A stretch of DNA of 64,000 nt from Cladorhizidae sp. MBARI D1340-BT2 (lineage: Eukaryota > Porifera > Demospongiae > Poecilosclerida > Cladorhizidae): contig JAQNBH010000017.1 in assembly GCA_028752905.1 (NCBI GenBank), positions 38,215,929 through 38,279,928 on the forward strand, read 5' to 3'. The notes beneath the pieces were generated by a model that saw nothing but the letters and a program-made list of their open reading frames with translations, ran no database searches and was not told where the DNA came from. Both the position numbers and the translations under genes were made by a program. Shown here one piece after another: positions 27,201 through 37,539 of this stretch. The first letter of the stretch is position 1, and every line of letters begins with the position of its first letter.

Positions 27201-29740
27201 CTCCTAGCCCTAGAATACTCCTAGCCCTAGAACACTCCTAGCCCTAGAATACTCCTAGCCCTAGAATACTCCTAGCCCTAGAATATTCCTAGCCCTAGAA
27301 TATTCCTAGCCCTAGACTACTTCTAGCCCTAGACTACTCCTAGCCCTAGAATACTCCTAGCCCTAGACTACTTCTAGCCCTAGAATACTCCTAGCCCTAG
27401 AATACTCCTAGCCCTAGAATACTCCTAGCCCTAGACTACTTCTAGCCCTAGAATACTCCTAGCCCTAGAATACTCCTAGCCCTAGACTACTTCTAGCCCT
27501 AGAATACTCCTAGCCCTAGAATATTCCTAGCCCTAGACTACTTCTAGCCCTAGAACACTCCTAGCCCTAGAATACTCCTAGCCCTAGAATACTCCTAGCC
27601 CTAGAATACTCCTAGCCCTAGACTACTTCTAGCCCTAGAATACTTCTAGCCCTAGAATACTCCTAGCCCTAGAATACTCCTAGACCTAGAATACTCCTAG
27701 CCCTAGAATACTCCTAGCCCTAGAATACTCCTAGCCCTAGACTACTTCTAGCCCTAGAATACTCCTAGCCCTAGAATACTCCTAGCCCTAGACTACTTCT
27801 AGCCCTAGAATACTCCTAGCCCTAGAATATTCCTAGCCCTAGACTACTCCTAGCCCTAGACTACTTCTAGCCCTAGAATACTCCTAGCCCTAGAATACTC
27901 CTAGCCCTAGAACACTCCTAGCCCTAGAACACTCCTAGCCCTAGAATACTCCTAGCCCTAGACTACTCCTAGCCCTAGAATACTCCTAGCCCTAGACTAC
28001 TTCTAGCCCTAGAATACTCCTAGCCCAAGAATATTCCTAGCCCTAGACTACTTCTAGCCCTAGAATACTCCTAGCCCTAGAATACTCCTAGCCCTAGAAT
28101 ATTCCTAGACCTAGAATATTCCTAGCCCTAGAATACTCCTAGCCCTAGAATATTCCTAGCCCTAGAATACTCCTAGACCTAGAATACTCCTAGCCCTAGA
28201 ATATTCCTAGACCTAGAATATTCCTAGCCCTAGAATACTCCTAGCCCTAGAATACTCCTAGCCCTAGACTACTTCTAGCCCTAGAATACTCCTAGCCCTA
28301 GAATACTCCTAGCCCTAGACTACTTCTAGCCCTAGAATACTCCTAGCCCTAGAATACTCCTAGCCCTAGACTACTTCTAGCCCTAGAATACTCCTAGCCC
28401 TAGAATACTCCTAGCCCTAGAATACTCCTAGCCCTAGAATACTCCTAGCCCTAGACTACTCCTAGCCCTAGAATATTCCTAACCCTAGAATACTCCTAGA
28501 CCTAGAATACTCCTAGCCCTAGAATACTCCTAGCCCTAGAATACTCCTAGCCCTAGACTACTTCTAACCCTAGAATACTCCTAGCCCTAGAATACTCCTA
28601 GCCCTAGAATACTCCTAGCCCTAGAATACTCCTAGACCTAGAATACTCCTAGCCCTAGAATATTCCTAGCCCTAGACTACTTCTAGCCCTAGAATACTCC
28701 TAGCCCTAGAATACTCCTAGCCCTAGAATACTCCTAGCCCTAGAATACTCCTAGCCCTAGAATACTCCTAGACCTAGAATACTCCTAGCCCTAGAATATT
28801 CCTAGCCCTAGAATATTCCTAGCCCTATACTACTTCTAGCCCTAGAATACTCCTAGCCCTAGAATACTCCTAGCCCTAGAATATTCCTAGCCCTAGAATA
28901 CTCCTAGCCCTAGACTACTTCTAGCCCTAGAATACTCCTAGCCCTAGACTACTTCTAGCCCTAGACTACTTCTAGCCCTAGAATACTCCTAGCCCTAGAA
29001 TACTCCTAGCCCTAGACTACTTCTAGCCCTAGAATACTCCTAGCCCTAGAATACTCTGCTCCTGGTCCTAGAATACTCCTAGCCCTAGAATACTCCTAGC
29101 CCTAGAATACTCTGCTCCTGGTCCTAGAATACTCCTAGCCCTAGAATACTCCTAGCCCTAGAATATTCCTAGCCCAGAATATTCCTAGCCCTAGACTACT
29201 TCTAGCCCTAGAATACTCCTAGCCCTAGAATATTCCTAGCCCTAGACTACTTCTGGCCCTAGAATACTCCTAGCCCTAGAATACTCCTAGCCCTAGAATA
29301 CTCCTACCTAGAATACTCCTAGCCCTAGAATACTCCTAGCCCTAGACTACTTCTGGCCCTAGAATACTCCTAGCCCTAGAATACTCCTAGCCCTAGAATA
29401 CTCCTACCTAGAATACTCCTAGCCCTAGAATATTCCTAGCCCTAGACTACTTCTGGCCCTAGAATACTCCTAGCCCTAGAATACTCCTAGCCCTAGAATA
29501 CTCCTACCTAGAATACTCCTAGCCCTAGAATACTCCTAGCCCTAGAATACTCCTAGCCCTAGACTACTCCTAGCCCTAGACTACTTCTAGCCCTAGAATA
29601 CTCCTAGCCCTAGACTACTTCTAGCCCTAGATTACTTCTAGCCCTAGAATATTCCTAGCCCTAGACTACTTCTAGCCCTAGAATACTCCTAGCCCTAGAA
29701 TACTCCTAGCCCTAGAATATTCCTAGCCCTAGAATACTCC
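9258..29740. repeat. 20.5 kb array of a 17 bp CTAG-rich minisatellite
   Basis: About 1,200 units of AGCCCTAGAATACTCCT and variants, filling most of intron c-d. The recurring monomer types are GAATACTCCT, GACTACTTCT, GAACACTCCT and GAATATTCCT. Longer-range structure is visible. An eight-unit (136 bp) block recurs near 9546 and 9682. The phrase TTCTGGCCCTAGAACAC recurs near 11134, 11474, 15321, 17990, 20428, 24328 and 24566. Two rare variants near 19452/19641 recur 3,849 bp later at 23301/23490. Each unit has two CTAG tetramers. No gene is inside. Confidence 0.98.
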
Positions 29741-30520
29741 TTCAAGGACTTGGTAACTGTTGCACAGGAGAACTCCACCAACCCAACAGCAGATGTTTTG
29801 TTAGATGATCAGCTCTTTGGCAACATTCAGGAGCGAGATCTCAACAAACCAAGCAGCAGAACTGAGTGTGGGCCCATACCTTCTTGTAGGAGCACATGCA
29901 GTCTTTATATTAATTCTGATGATAGACACACACACGTGAGCTAGCTTGATTGCATCAATGCCAAGCACTGCATTTGAACATTTGGAGCCTCTACTGGTAC
30001 TCATTGTTTTATGAATGGACCTGCAGTAACTGGGTGCAGGCATTGCAAGGAGAAGGACAGAGATATGTAGAAATGGACCTGCAGTACTGGGTGCAGGCAT
30101 TGCAAGGAGAAGGACAGAGATATGTAGAAATGGACCTGCAGTACTGGGTGCAGGCATTGCAAGGAGAAGGACAGAGATATGTAGAAATGGACCTGCACGT
30201 ATTATTCAAAGGAGTGATCAATTAATAATAGCATGTTCATGCTCTGTCATCCTTGATTCAGATTCAGATTCTTCCTAGTCAGTTTCTATCATCCTCTCTT
30301 ATTCTTCCTAGTCAGTGCAGTAACTGGGTGCAGGCATTGCAAGGAGAAGGACAGAGATATGTAGAAATGAAGATAGAAACACTGATGGCTGAAGATGAAT
30401 TTATAGGGAATTAGGGGCCAGAATCTCACAGTTTCTAATAATATCCTGCATATTCATAATTACTATTGTTGTTGTTGTTATTATTATTGTTGTTCTCAAT
30501 GAACTCGCAGTTGACATAAT
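29741..30520. other. intron c-d, unique segment with a 57 bp triple repeat
   Basis: Mostly unique. At 30012-30190 a 57 bp unit (core GGGTGCAGGCATTGCAAGGA) occurs three times, and a fourth copy lies at about 30316-30370. Because 57 is a multiple of 3, several frames stay open on both strands, but none resembles a known protein. A short open frame at 29750-29944 is also unrecognised. Confidence 0.7.
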
Positions 30521-30522
30521 AA

Positions 30523-31424
30523 CATTTCAATAACCTTCTCAATAATCAACTTCAAATTGACGTTTCGACTAGATACTCTAACCTTCCCTATTATTCCTGA
30601 TGAAGGCTAGAGCATCTAGTCATTATTCCTGATGAAGGCTAGAGCATCTAGTCATTATTCCTGATGAAGGCTAGAGCATCTAGTCATTATTCCTGATGAA
30701 GGCTAGAGCATCTAGTCATTATTCCTGATGAAGGCTAGAGCACCTAGTCATTATTCCTGATGAAGGCTAGAGCATCTAGTCATTATTCCTGATGAAGGCT
30801 AGAGCATCTAGTCATTATTCCTGATGAAGGCTAGAGCATCTAGTCATTATTCCTGATGAAGGCTAGAGCATCTAGTCATTATTCCTGATGAAGGCTAGAG
30901 CATCTAGTCATTATTCCTGATGAAGGCTAGAGCATCTAGTCATTATTCCTGATGAAGGCTAGAGCATCTAGTCATTATTCCTGATGAAGGCTAGAGCATC
31001 TAGTCATTATTCCTGATGAAGGCTAGAGCATCTAGTCATTATTCCTGATGAAGGCTAGAGCATCTAGTCATTATTCCTGATGAAGGCTAGAGCATCTAGT
31101 CATTATTCCTGATGAAGGCTAGAGCATCTAGTCATTATTCCTGATGAAGGCTAGAGCACCTAGGCATTATTCCTGATGAAGGCTACAGCACCTAGTCATT
31201 ATTCCTGATGAAGGCTAAGCATTATTCCTTAGGAAGGTTAGAGCATCTAGTCATTATTCCTGATGAAGGCTAGAGCATCTAGTCATTATTCCTGATGAAG
31301 GTTAGAGCATCTAGTCATTATTCCTGAATGATGAAGGCTAGTCATTATTCCTGAAGGCTAGAGCATCTAGTGGAAACGTCGAGAGAATACAATTTGAAGT
31401 TGATTATTGAGAAGGTTATTGTAA
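30523..31424. mobile_element. foldback element enclosing a 32 bp array with hammerhead-like half motif
   Basis: Terminal inverted copies: 30523-30586 (AATAACCTTCTCAATAATCA...) is the reverse complement of 31351-31424 (...TGATTATTGAGAAGGTTATT). Between them about 24 units of 32 bp (CCTGATGAAGGCTAGAGCAT then CTAGTCATTATT) run from about 30590 to 31350. The right arm has CTAGTGGAAACGTCGAGAG, the same wording as the hammerhead-like site at 6143-6200, so both derive from one element family. The array units keep the CTGATGA and stem II part but lack GAAAC. Confidence 0.65.
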
Positions 31425-31518
31425 TATTATTGTTGTTGTTGTTGTTATTATTGTTGTATTGTTTATTTAATCATGCATTCCTTACAATATATATATATAT
31501 AATTGGTGTTCTATCCAG

Positions 31519-31666
31519 AGAGATATCTCTGGATGAAGCTTCTAAACATCCACTCCTCACCGGGAGATGCTTATACCGGCCGGTGGATCCTAGTGATGTC
31601 TATCCTCACGTCTACGACTCTCTGGCCAAGGCTAAACTCACCTCAGCCTTTGTGGCTGACTCTAAG
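31519..31666 (+). CDS. ASCC3: ASCC3 exon d: pre-helicase segment
   Basis: The acceptor is TTCTATCCAG and the donor GTCAGT. One base completes the split Arg codon and 49 codons follow, ending in phase 0. The signature YPHVYDSLAKAKLTSAFVAD matches the ASCC3 wording (YPHVYDS...TSAFIA). This exon follows a 22.4 kb intron, the largest here, and precedes the shortest one (145 nt, 31667-31811). It encodes the segment just before the helicase N-terminal extension. Confidence 0.93.
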
Positions 31667-31811
31667 GTCAGTGGTAGCCATTTTGGTTGTTATTGAGGGA
31701 CTGGGGGAGGGGTGTGTGTGTGTGTGGGGGGGGGGGGCAGAGGGAGAATATGCTGGAAATTATTTTCCCTCCATGGTATTGAACAATGGCATCTCTAAAC
31801 CACACCCACAG
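31667..31811 (+). other. short intron d-e (145 nt)
   Basis: The only intron here of compact size and the only one without an obvious minisatellite; it holds a short (GT)n followed by a 10-12 base poly-G run (near 31715-31738). It starts GTCAGT and ends CACACCCACAG. Confidence 0.9.
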
Positions 31812-32138
31812 GTGGTGCTTCCGGGGGATTGTCAGAGAAAGAACACGCCCAAGATGGAGGAGATCACCATCCCCCACACCTCCTTGGCTCCACCCCCTGT
31901 CGGGGAAGACAGAATCAAGATCTGCGAGCTGGATCCCATTGCTCAGATGGCATTCAAGGGGACCAGGTTTCTGAACAGGATCCAGACTATAGTATTTGAT
32001 GCTGCTTACAATAGCAACGAGAACCTGCTGATATCCGCCCCAACAGGTGCGGGCAAGACCAACATAGCGATGCTGACTGTCCTCCACGAGATCAAGAGCA
32101 ATATGGAGGCGGGTGTGATCCAACTGGATAAGTTCAAG
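31812..32138 (+). CDS. ASCC3: ASCC3 exon e: Q motif and Walker A
   Basis: A 109-codon, phase 0-0 exon. It starts VVLPGDCQR, passes through FKGTRFLNRIQTIVFD (helicase entry and Q-like motif) and contains the P-loop APTGAGKT at 32037-32060 followed by TNIAMLTVLHEI. The Lys and Thr of GKT bind the ATP phosphates and Mg2+ and are intact. The exon ends DKFK exactly where the next exon resumes with VIYIAPMK. The donor is weak (AAG|GTTCGA), which is notable because a GTGAGT-rich array lies about 600 bp downstream in the same intron. Confidence 0.97.
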
Positions 32139-32689
32139 GTTCGATCGTTATATGAATAATTCATATTTTTAGTACAATATAATTCACAGTATATCGGGGG
32201 GGGGGATTGATTGGCCCACTTTTTAAACTGGTGCCCCCCTCCCCCCCCACCCTTAAAACCAAAGCTCATGCCTCAGATGATTGCAACTTCTTAGGTGTTT
32301 GGCTTTAAAATTTGGTTTGGCCACTGTTAGCTCCATGGAAACCCACCTTGAACCCTTCGCTGACACAGTAAACATTGAAGGTGTTAAAAAAAAACACTCT
32401 TGAAGTTCATCTTCTAGGGTCCGTTGTCTCTATCTCCATTTTCCCACTCGCATAACCTGTTATGCTTACGCTCATGAAGACTTTAGGACCGGAAGACTTC
32501 TCGTGTTCCATCGCACGTCCACAAGTACTCTCTGTTACTCAATTGCAGTAGGTCATGTGGTAAGTGATCGTCTCTCTCGCTTTTTCTTGCTGCTTGGGCA
32601 ACTGTTACCGAGTCCAAGGAAGGCTGTAGCTGTTCCTCTGCCAGAGCATCCTCTGCAATTTCTATCAATTGCTTGGAGGAGGTTGCAGC

Positions 32690-32961
32690 TGATCCTATGC
32701 ATGTATGCATGTATGTATGCATGCATGCAGGTGGGTGGGTGAGTGGATGGATGGGTGTGTGGGTGAGTGGGTGGGTGGGTGGGTGGGTGTGTTGGTGGGT
32801 GAGTGAGTGGGTGGGTGAGTGGGTGGGTGGGTGGGTAGGTGAGTGGGTGAGTGGGTGGGTGTGTTGGTGAGTGGGTGGGTTGGTGGGTGGGTGAGTGAGT
32901 GGGTGGGTGTGTTTGTGAGTGAGTGGGTGTGTTGGTGAGTGGGTGGGTGGGTGAGTGGGTG
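32690..32961. repeat. GGGT/GAGT-rich G-cluster array
   Basis: Imperfect 4-12 bp repeats of GGTGGGTGAGTGG and a GCATGTAT lead-in. It contains more than ten perfect GTGAGT donor hexamers and many GGG runs on the transcribed (+) sense strand. Minus-strand His/Pro/Thr-rich frames are artefacts. The flanking intron sequence 32139-32689 shows nothing else I can support. Confidence 0.92.
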
Positions 32962-33182
32962 CAGGCAATAACAGCAACAAGATGGCATGTGTTGATATGT
33001 GTAATGTCCAACAATGGGTAGGGAAAAAAGTTTGGAGACCCTGAAGCTCACACTTGGTGTAGTTCCCTACCGCTCAACTATAGTATACAGCTACAGTATA
33101 CAGTAGTTCCCTAGTATACAGAAGCAGCAACAACAACAACAACAACAACAACATTTTATTACAGCAATATTGAATTGATAAG

Positions 33183-33330
33183 AAGACCGTACCCATGCAG
33201 ACCACAAACAATAGTGATCCTTTACCCATTATAATCGTGCACACCAATACTGCAAACTAATATTGGTGTGTATGTTTTATATGGTAAAGGGTCATCTACC
33301 TGGCTGTGGTCTGCATGGGCACAGTCTTGG
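33183..33330. mobile_element. short hairpin MITE (family 2)
   Basis: Left arm GACCGTACCCATGCAGACCA ... GATCCTTTACCCAT pairs with right arm ATGGTAAAGGGTCAT ... TGGTCTGCATGGGCACAGTC. The same wording (TGTACCCACGTAGACCAC, GACCCTTTACCATTT) appears in the two tandem copies near 51250-51810. It has no coding capacity. Confidence 0.7.
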
Positions 33331-33640
33331 CTTCCAACAGCTGTGTACAATTATGTTAGCACTTTTGTTTGTTCTCATAGCAACAGAGAACATAGTATCT
33401 TATCTTGGGTAGGTAAGGGGTCTCCAAGTGATTAAACATTCAGTGTTGTTGTTGTTGTTGTTGTTGTGTTAAATAGAGATAGATGCATGCCTGCGTTAGA
33501 GTTTTATTTGTAGCGATGGTTATAGTGATCTACTACTACACAATGTGTAGCTTCTTGGTTGACAAAACAATACCTCCCCATTGTTACAGGTAAAGGCGCC
33601 TATCATTTATATCTCTGATCAGAATAGTCCAGTATCAATT

Positions 33641-33801
33641 TTCACTACGATTATTATTAATATTATTACTATTATTATTACTATTACTATTACTATTATT
33701 ATTATTACTATTACTATTACTACTATTACTATTACTATTACTATTATTATTATTATTATTATTATTACTATTAATTATTATTAATAATAATAGTACTATT
33801 A

Positions 33802-33867
<66 letters not shown>

Positions 33868-33962
33868 GTTATTATTACTATTAATTATTATTAATAATAA
33901 TAGGACTATTAATTATTATTACTATTATTATTATTACTATTAATATTATTACTATTATTATT

Positions 33963-34049
<87 letters not shown>

Positions 34050-34075
34050 ATTATTATTATTATATAATTATTAAA
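33641..34075. repeat. ATT/TTA trinucleotide repeat
   Basis: About 430 bp of (TAT)n with ACT and AAT interruptions and two copies of a TTAATTATTATTAATAATAATAG block near 33770 and 33885. The following 34076-34660 is unique intron, in which I see no gene. Confidence 0.95.
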
Positions 34076-34660
34076 ACTTTGGCAATAAAAGCAAAAGCTA
34101 TTGAGAGAGAGCTCGACAGAGACACCTGCTAATCATCGTCACCACCTCATGATCTATCTCCTCATAGAGCTGTCTGCTTCTGTTGTGCACCTCTGAGAGC
34201 AGCCATTGTGTGTGAGCAGTCATGATATATATATATATTAAATGTGTACACTCACTGTAGTATAGGCATAGCATTAGCCCCATATTCCACGAGTGGTTAT
34301 ATTATCAGTATACTGCACATGTGCCTAGTCATCAACTCCCTTTCCCCAAGAATTACAGCAACATTGTCCTAGACAACAGAAGCAGTTCTTTTTGATGACG
34401 AAATAGTTAAGCAATTCATCGCCAGCAATGAAGCTATAAATACTGTCAAGAAAACTAAAGTGTGTGCTATATAGATGGTGTCAATCACGACTGACCGAAT
34501 TCTTATGAGTACATAGCAAGTATGGCATAAACAATGTATGACACTCATCCTTGGAATATGGCGGGTCATTTAACAGCATGCCGTAACTGTGTGAGTGTTT
34601 GTGAAATATCTCACCGCATTCCACTCTGACTTGTGTAATAAGATATGTATATACTGGCAG

Positions 34661-34801
34661 GTGATCTACATAGCCCCTATGAAAGCTCTGGCCGCGGAAA
34701 TGGTACGCAACTTTGGGACACGCCTCTCTCCCCTGGGCGTGACCGTCAAGGAGCTAACTGGAGACATGCAGCTCACCAAGTCCGAGATCCAGAGGACTCA
34801 G
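34661..34801 (+). CDS. ASCC3: ASCC3 exon f: motif Ia
   Basis: The acceptor is ATATACTGGCAG and the donor CAG|GTGAGA. The exon has 47 codons, phase 0-0, beginning [14 protein letters not shown] (motif Ia, DNA/RNA contacts) and containing [10 protein letters not shown], the conserved TGD segment. The donor is itself the first unit of the 35 bp tandem array that fills the start of the next intron, so exon definition here may depend on competition with near-identical downstream sites. Confidence 0.97.
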
Positions 34802-35790
34802 GTGAGAGATGTAGGCGTGTAGATGCACATGTTCTAGTGAGAGATGCAGGCTTGAAGATGCACATGTTCTAGTGAGAGATGCAGGCTTGTAGATGCACAT
34901 CTTCTAGTGAGGGATGCAGGCTTGTAGATGCACATGTTCTAGTGAGAGATGCAGGCTTGAAGATGCACATGTTCTAGTGAGAGATGCAGGCTTGAAGATG
35001 CACATGTTCTAGTGAGAGATGCAGGCTTGAAGATGCACATGTTCTAGTGAGAGATGTAGGCTTGTAGATGCACATGTTCTAGTGAGAGATGTAGGCTTGA
35101 AGATGCACATGTTCTAGTGAGAGATGCAGGCTTGAAGATGCACATGTTCTAGTGAGAGATGCAGGCTTGAAGATGCACATGTTCTAGTGAGAGATGTAGG
35201 CTTGTAGATGCACATGTTCTAGTGAGAGATGTAGGCTTGAAGATGCACATGTTCTAGTGAGAGATGCAGGCTTGAAGATGCACATGTTCTAGTGAGAGAT
35301 GCAGGCTTGTAGATGCACATGTTCTAGTGAGAGATGTAGGCTTGAAGATGCACATGTTCTAGTGAGAGATGTAGGCTTGTAGATGCACATGTTCTAGTGA
35401 GAGATGTAGGCTTGAAGATGCACATGTTCTAGTGAGAGATGCAGGCTTGAAGATGCACATGTTCTAGTGAGAGATGCAGGCTTGTAGATGCACATGTTCT
35501 AGTGAGAGATGTAGGCTTGAAGATGCACATGCTCTAGTGAGAGATGCAGGCTTGTAGATGAACATGCTCTAGTGAGAGATACAGGCTTGAAGATGCACAT
35601 GCTCTAGTGAGAGATACAGGCTTGAAGATGCACATGTTCTAGTGAGAGATGTAGGCTTGAAGATGCACATGCTCTAGTGAGAGATGCAGGCTTGAAGATG
35701 CACATGCTCTAGTGAGGGGTGTAGGGTTGTAGATGGACATGTTCTAGTGAGGGGTGCAGGCTTGTAGATGAACATGCTCTAGTGAGGGGT
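34802..35790 (+). repeat. 35 bp array that begins at the 5' splice site
   Basis: About 28 units with core GTGAGAGATGCAGGCTTGAA and tail GATGCACATGTTCTA. The first unit is the actual start of intron f-g, so the real donor CAG|GTGAGAG and each downstream TA|GTGAGAG are the same repeat position. The last units degrade to GTGAGGGGTG. Confidence 0.96.
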
Positions 35791-36439
35791 GTGGCTTGTG
35801 GGCACACATGCTGTATCATTTAATGAGCAGCCTTGCTGCATGGACAATTTGAGGGTGTGCATTAATTGAGAATACTTGGTGTTGTTTTGGGATGCCCTGA
35901 AGTGAGAGATCACCGCACTTTCGACTGACATCAAGAGCTGTTGTTTGTGTGGCGTTCATTGTCTGCTCAAGTTTCCTGTGTGACTGCAGCTCTGCTCTGG
36001 CTTAACTATTACATAGAGAAGGATACCCCGCTAGGCTAGAAGAATGTGGTCATCTTCTGAGCCATTGGTCTTGTAAGCTAGAACTTTAGAATCGAGTTGC
36101 TTGTTCCTGGTAGGATGTCCTTCGGCCGTATTCTGCTCACAGATTAATACTTTGAGACACCACACTGTACATACTCTATTAGGAGTCCCCTCCATTTGTT
36201 AATGTTATGGCTAGAACATGTAAGTCCAATAGGCAGTTTAAATAGCAGAATCAGCTCTGGACAGTGAAGTCAGATCTGTTGCCCAACTTTACACTGTAAC
36301 TTACAGCAAGGAAGTCCTTCTAGGAACACCGTGGTGGAGAGATTCAGAGTGTTTCCTGAATGTTATACTGTAGGTGTGTTTAGCCTTGTACTTAGCGGCA
36401 GAAACTCCAGAAGCATTGAAGTAGGTGAGATTCAGATAT

Positions 36440-36950
36440 GGCATGCTAAGCTTGTCAGCTATATGTCAGGATATGTCAGGATATTCAGATATGACAATGT
36501 CTGCTATATGTCAGGATATATCAGGATAAATCAGTATTTGTCAGGATATGTCAGGATAAATCAGTATATGTCAGGACATGTCAGGATATTCAGATTTGGC
36601 ATGTTGAGTTTGCAAGCTATATGTCAGGATACGTCAGGATATTAAGATATGGCATGTAAGACATTGTCAGCTATATGTCAGGATATGTTAGGATATTCAG
36701 ATGTGGCATGATATGTCTGGGTATAAGGTGTGTCAGGACATATCAACATGTAAGGCTAGGGCTAGGCAGTATTTGTCAGGATATGTCAGTATTTGTCAGG
36801 ATATGTCAGTATTTGTCAGGATATGTCAGTATTTGTCAGGATATGTCAGGATATGTTGGTATTTGTCAGGATATGTCAGGATATGTTGGTATTTGTCAGG
36901 ATATGTCAGGATTTGTCAGTGTTTGTCGGGATCAGTATACTATGTCAGGA
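36440..36950. repeat. ATATGTCAGG short-unit array
   Basis: Tandem and mixed units of 10-20 bp (GTCAGGATATGTCAGTATTT). It lies in the 3' half of intron f-g and ends about 40 bp before the acceptor. The unique part 35791-36439 shows no gene. Confidence 0.93.
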
Positions 36951-36993
36951 TGCATTCGGAACTTCCTGTGAGCCACTACATGTAACTGTGCAG

Positions 36994-37158
36994 ATGATAG
37001 TGACCACCCCCGAGAAGTGGGACGTGGTGACCCGCAAGGCCACGGGCGACGTGCAGCTGGCACAGATAGTGCGCCTGCTCATCATCGACGAGGTCCACTT
37101 GCTGCACGAGGACCGAGGGGCCGTGATCGAGAGCCTGGTCGCTCGCACTCTCAGACAG
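36994..37158 (+). CDS. ASCC3: ASCC3 exon g: TTPEKWD and DEVH box
   Basis: 55 codons, phase 0-0. It opens [15 protein letters not shown] (motif Ib) and holds the Walker B/motif II box DEVH at 37087-37098 followed by [20 protein letters not shown]. The Glu of DEVH is the catalytic base for ATP hydrolysis and is intact. DEVH with LLHEDRG is typical of the ASCC3 first cassette. The donor is CAG|GTACAT. The GC content is clearly higher than in the flanking introns, as expected for a conserved coding exon. Confidence 0.97.
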
Positions 37159-37539
37159 GTACATACAGGAAATACTCGACAGTTGAGGGCATCGTACGCA
37201 CGTGCATGGCAACCATGAATATGTTTGTTTGTTTTTGTGTTTTTTTTCATTGTTGCTGTTGTTGTTATGTATAATTTGGTGGAGTCTCTCCTACTATGAA
37301 AATGTAGTAAACCATGAGAGTTTTGTGAGCATTTTAATCGTGGCTAAGTTATGCGGCTCAGTTGCAATCAGCACAACTAAAATAGAAATTAAAAAATGAT
37401 TTTCAAGGGTTCAAAGGTTAATTGATATAAATGCCAACAAGGAGCATGAAGAGAATATTTAAGTATACATGTAAAAAAAAAGTTTCTGAATTTGGCAAGG
37501 AAAGTAATATCCATTTCTTCTAGTTTGTCAGCAGCAGTG

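Noticed and set aside
9258..29740. Interstitial telomere
   Set aside because: The unit is 17 bp with CCCTAG, not a CCCTAA hexamer run; only a loose resemblance.
29801..30225. Repeat protein with WVQALQGEGQRYVEMDLQ units
   Set aside because: 57 bp triple repeat gives open frames on both strands; no homology or splice signals tying it to ASCC3.
32483..33051. His/Pro/Thr repeat proteins on the minus strand
   Set aside because: Translations of the GGGT/GAGT array; all three frames are open because the repeat lacks stops.
34802..35790. CRISPR array
   Set aside because: Regular spacing of identical words, but the units have no variable spacers, and the gene around it is a spliced eukaryotic gene.
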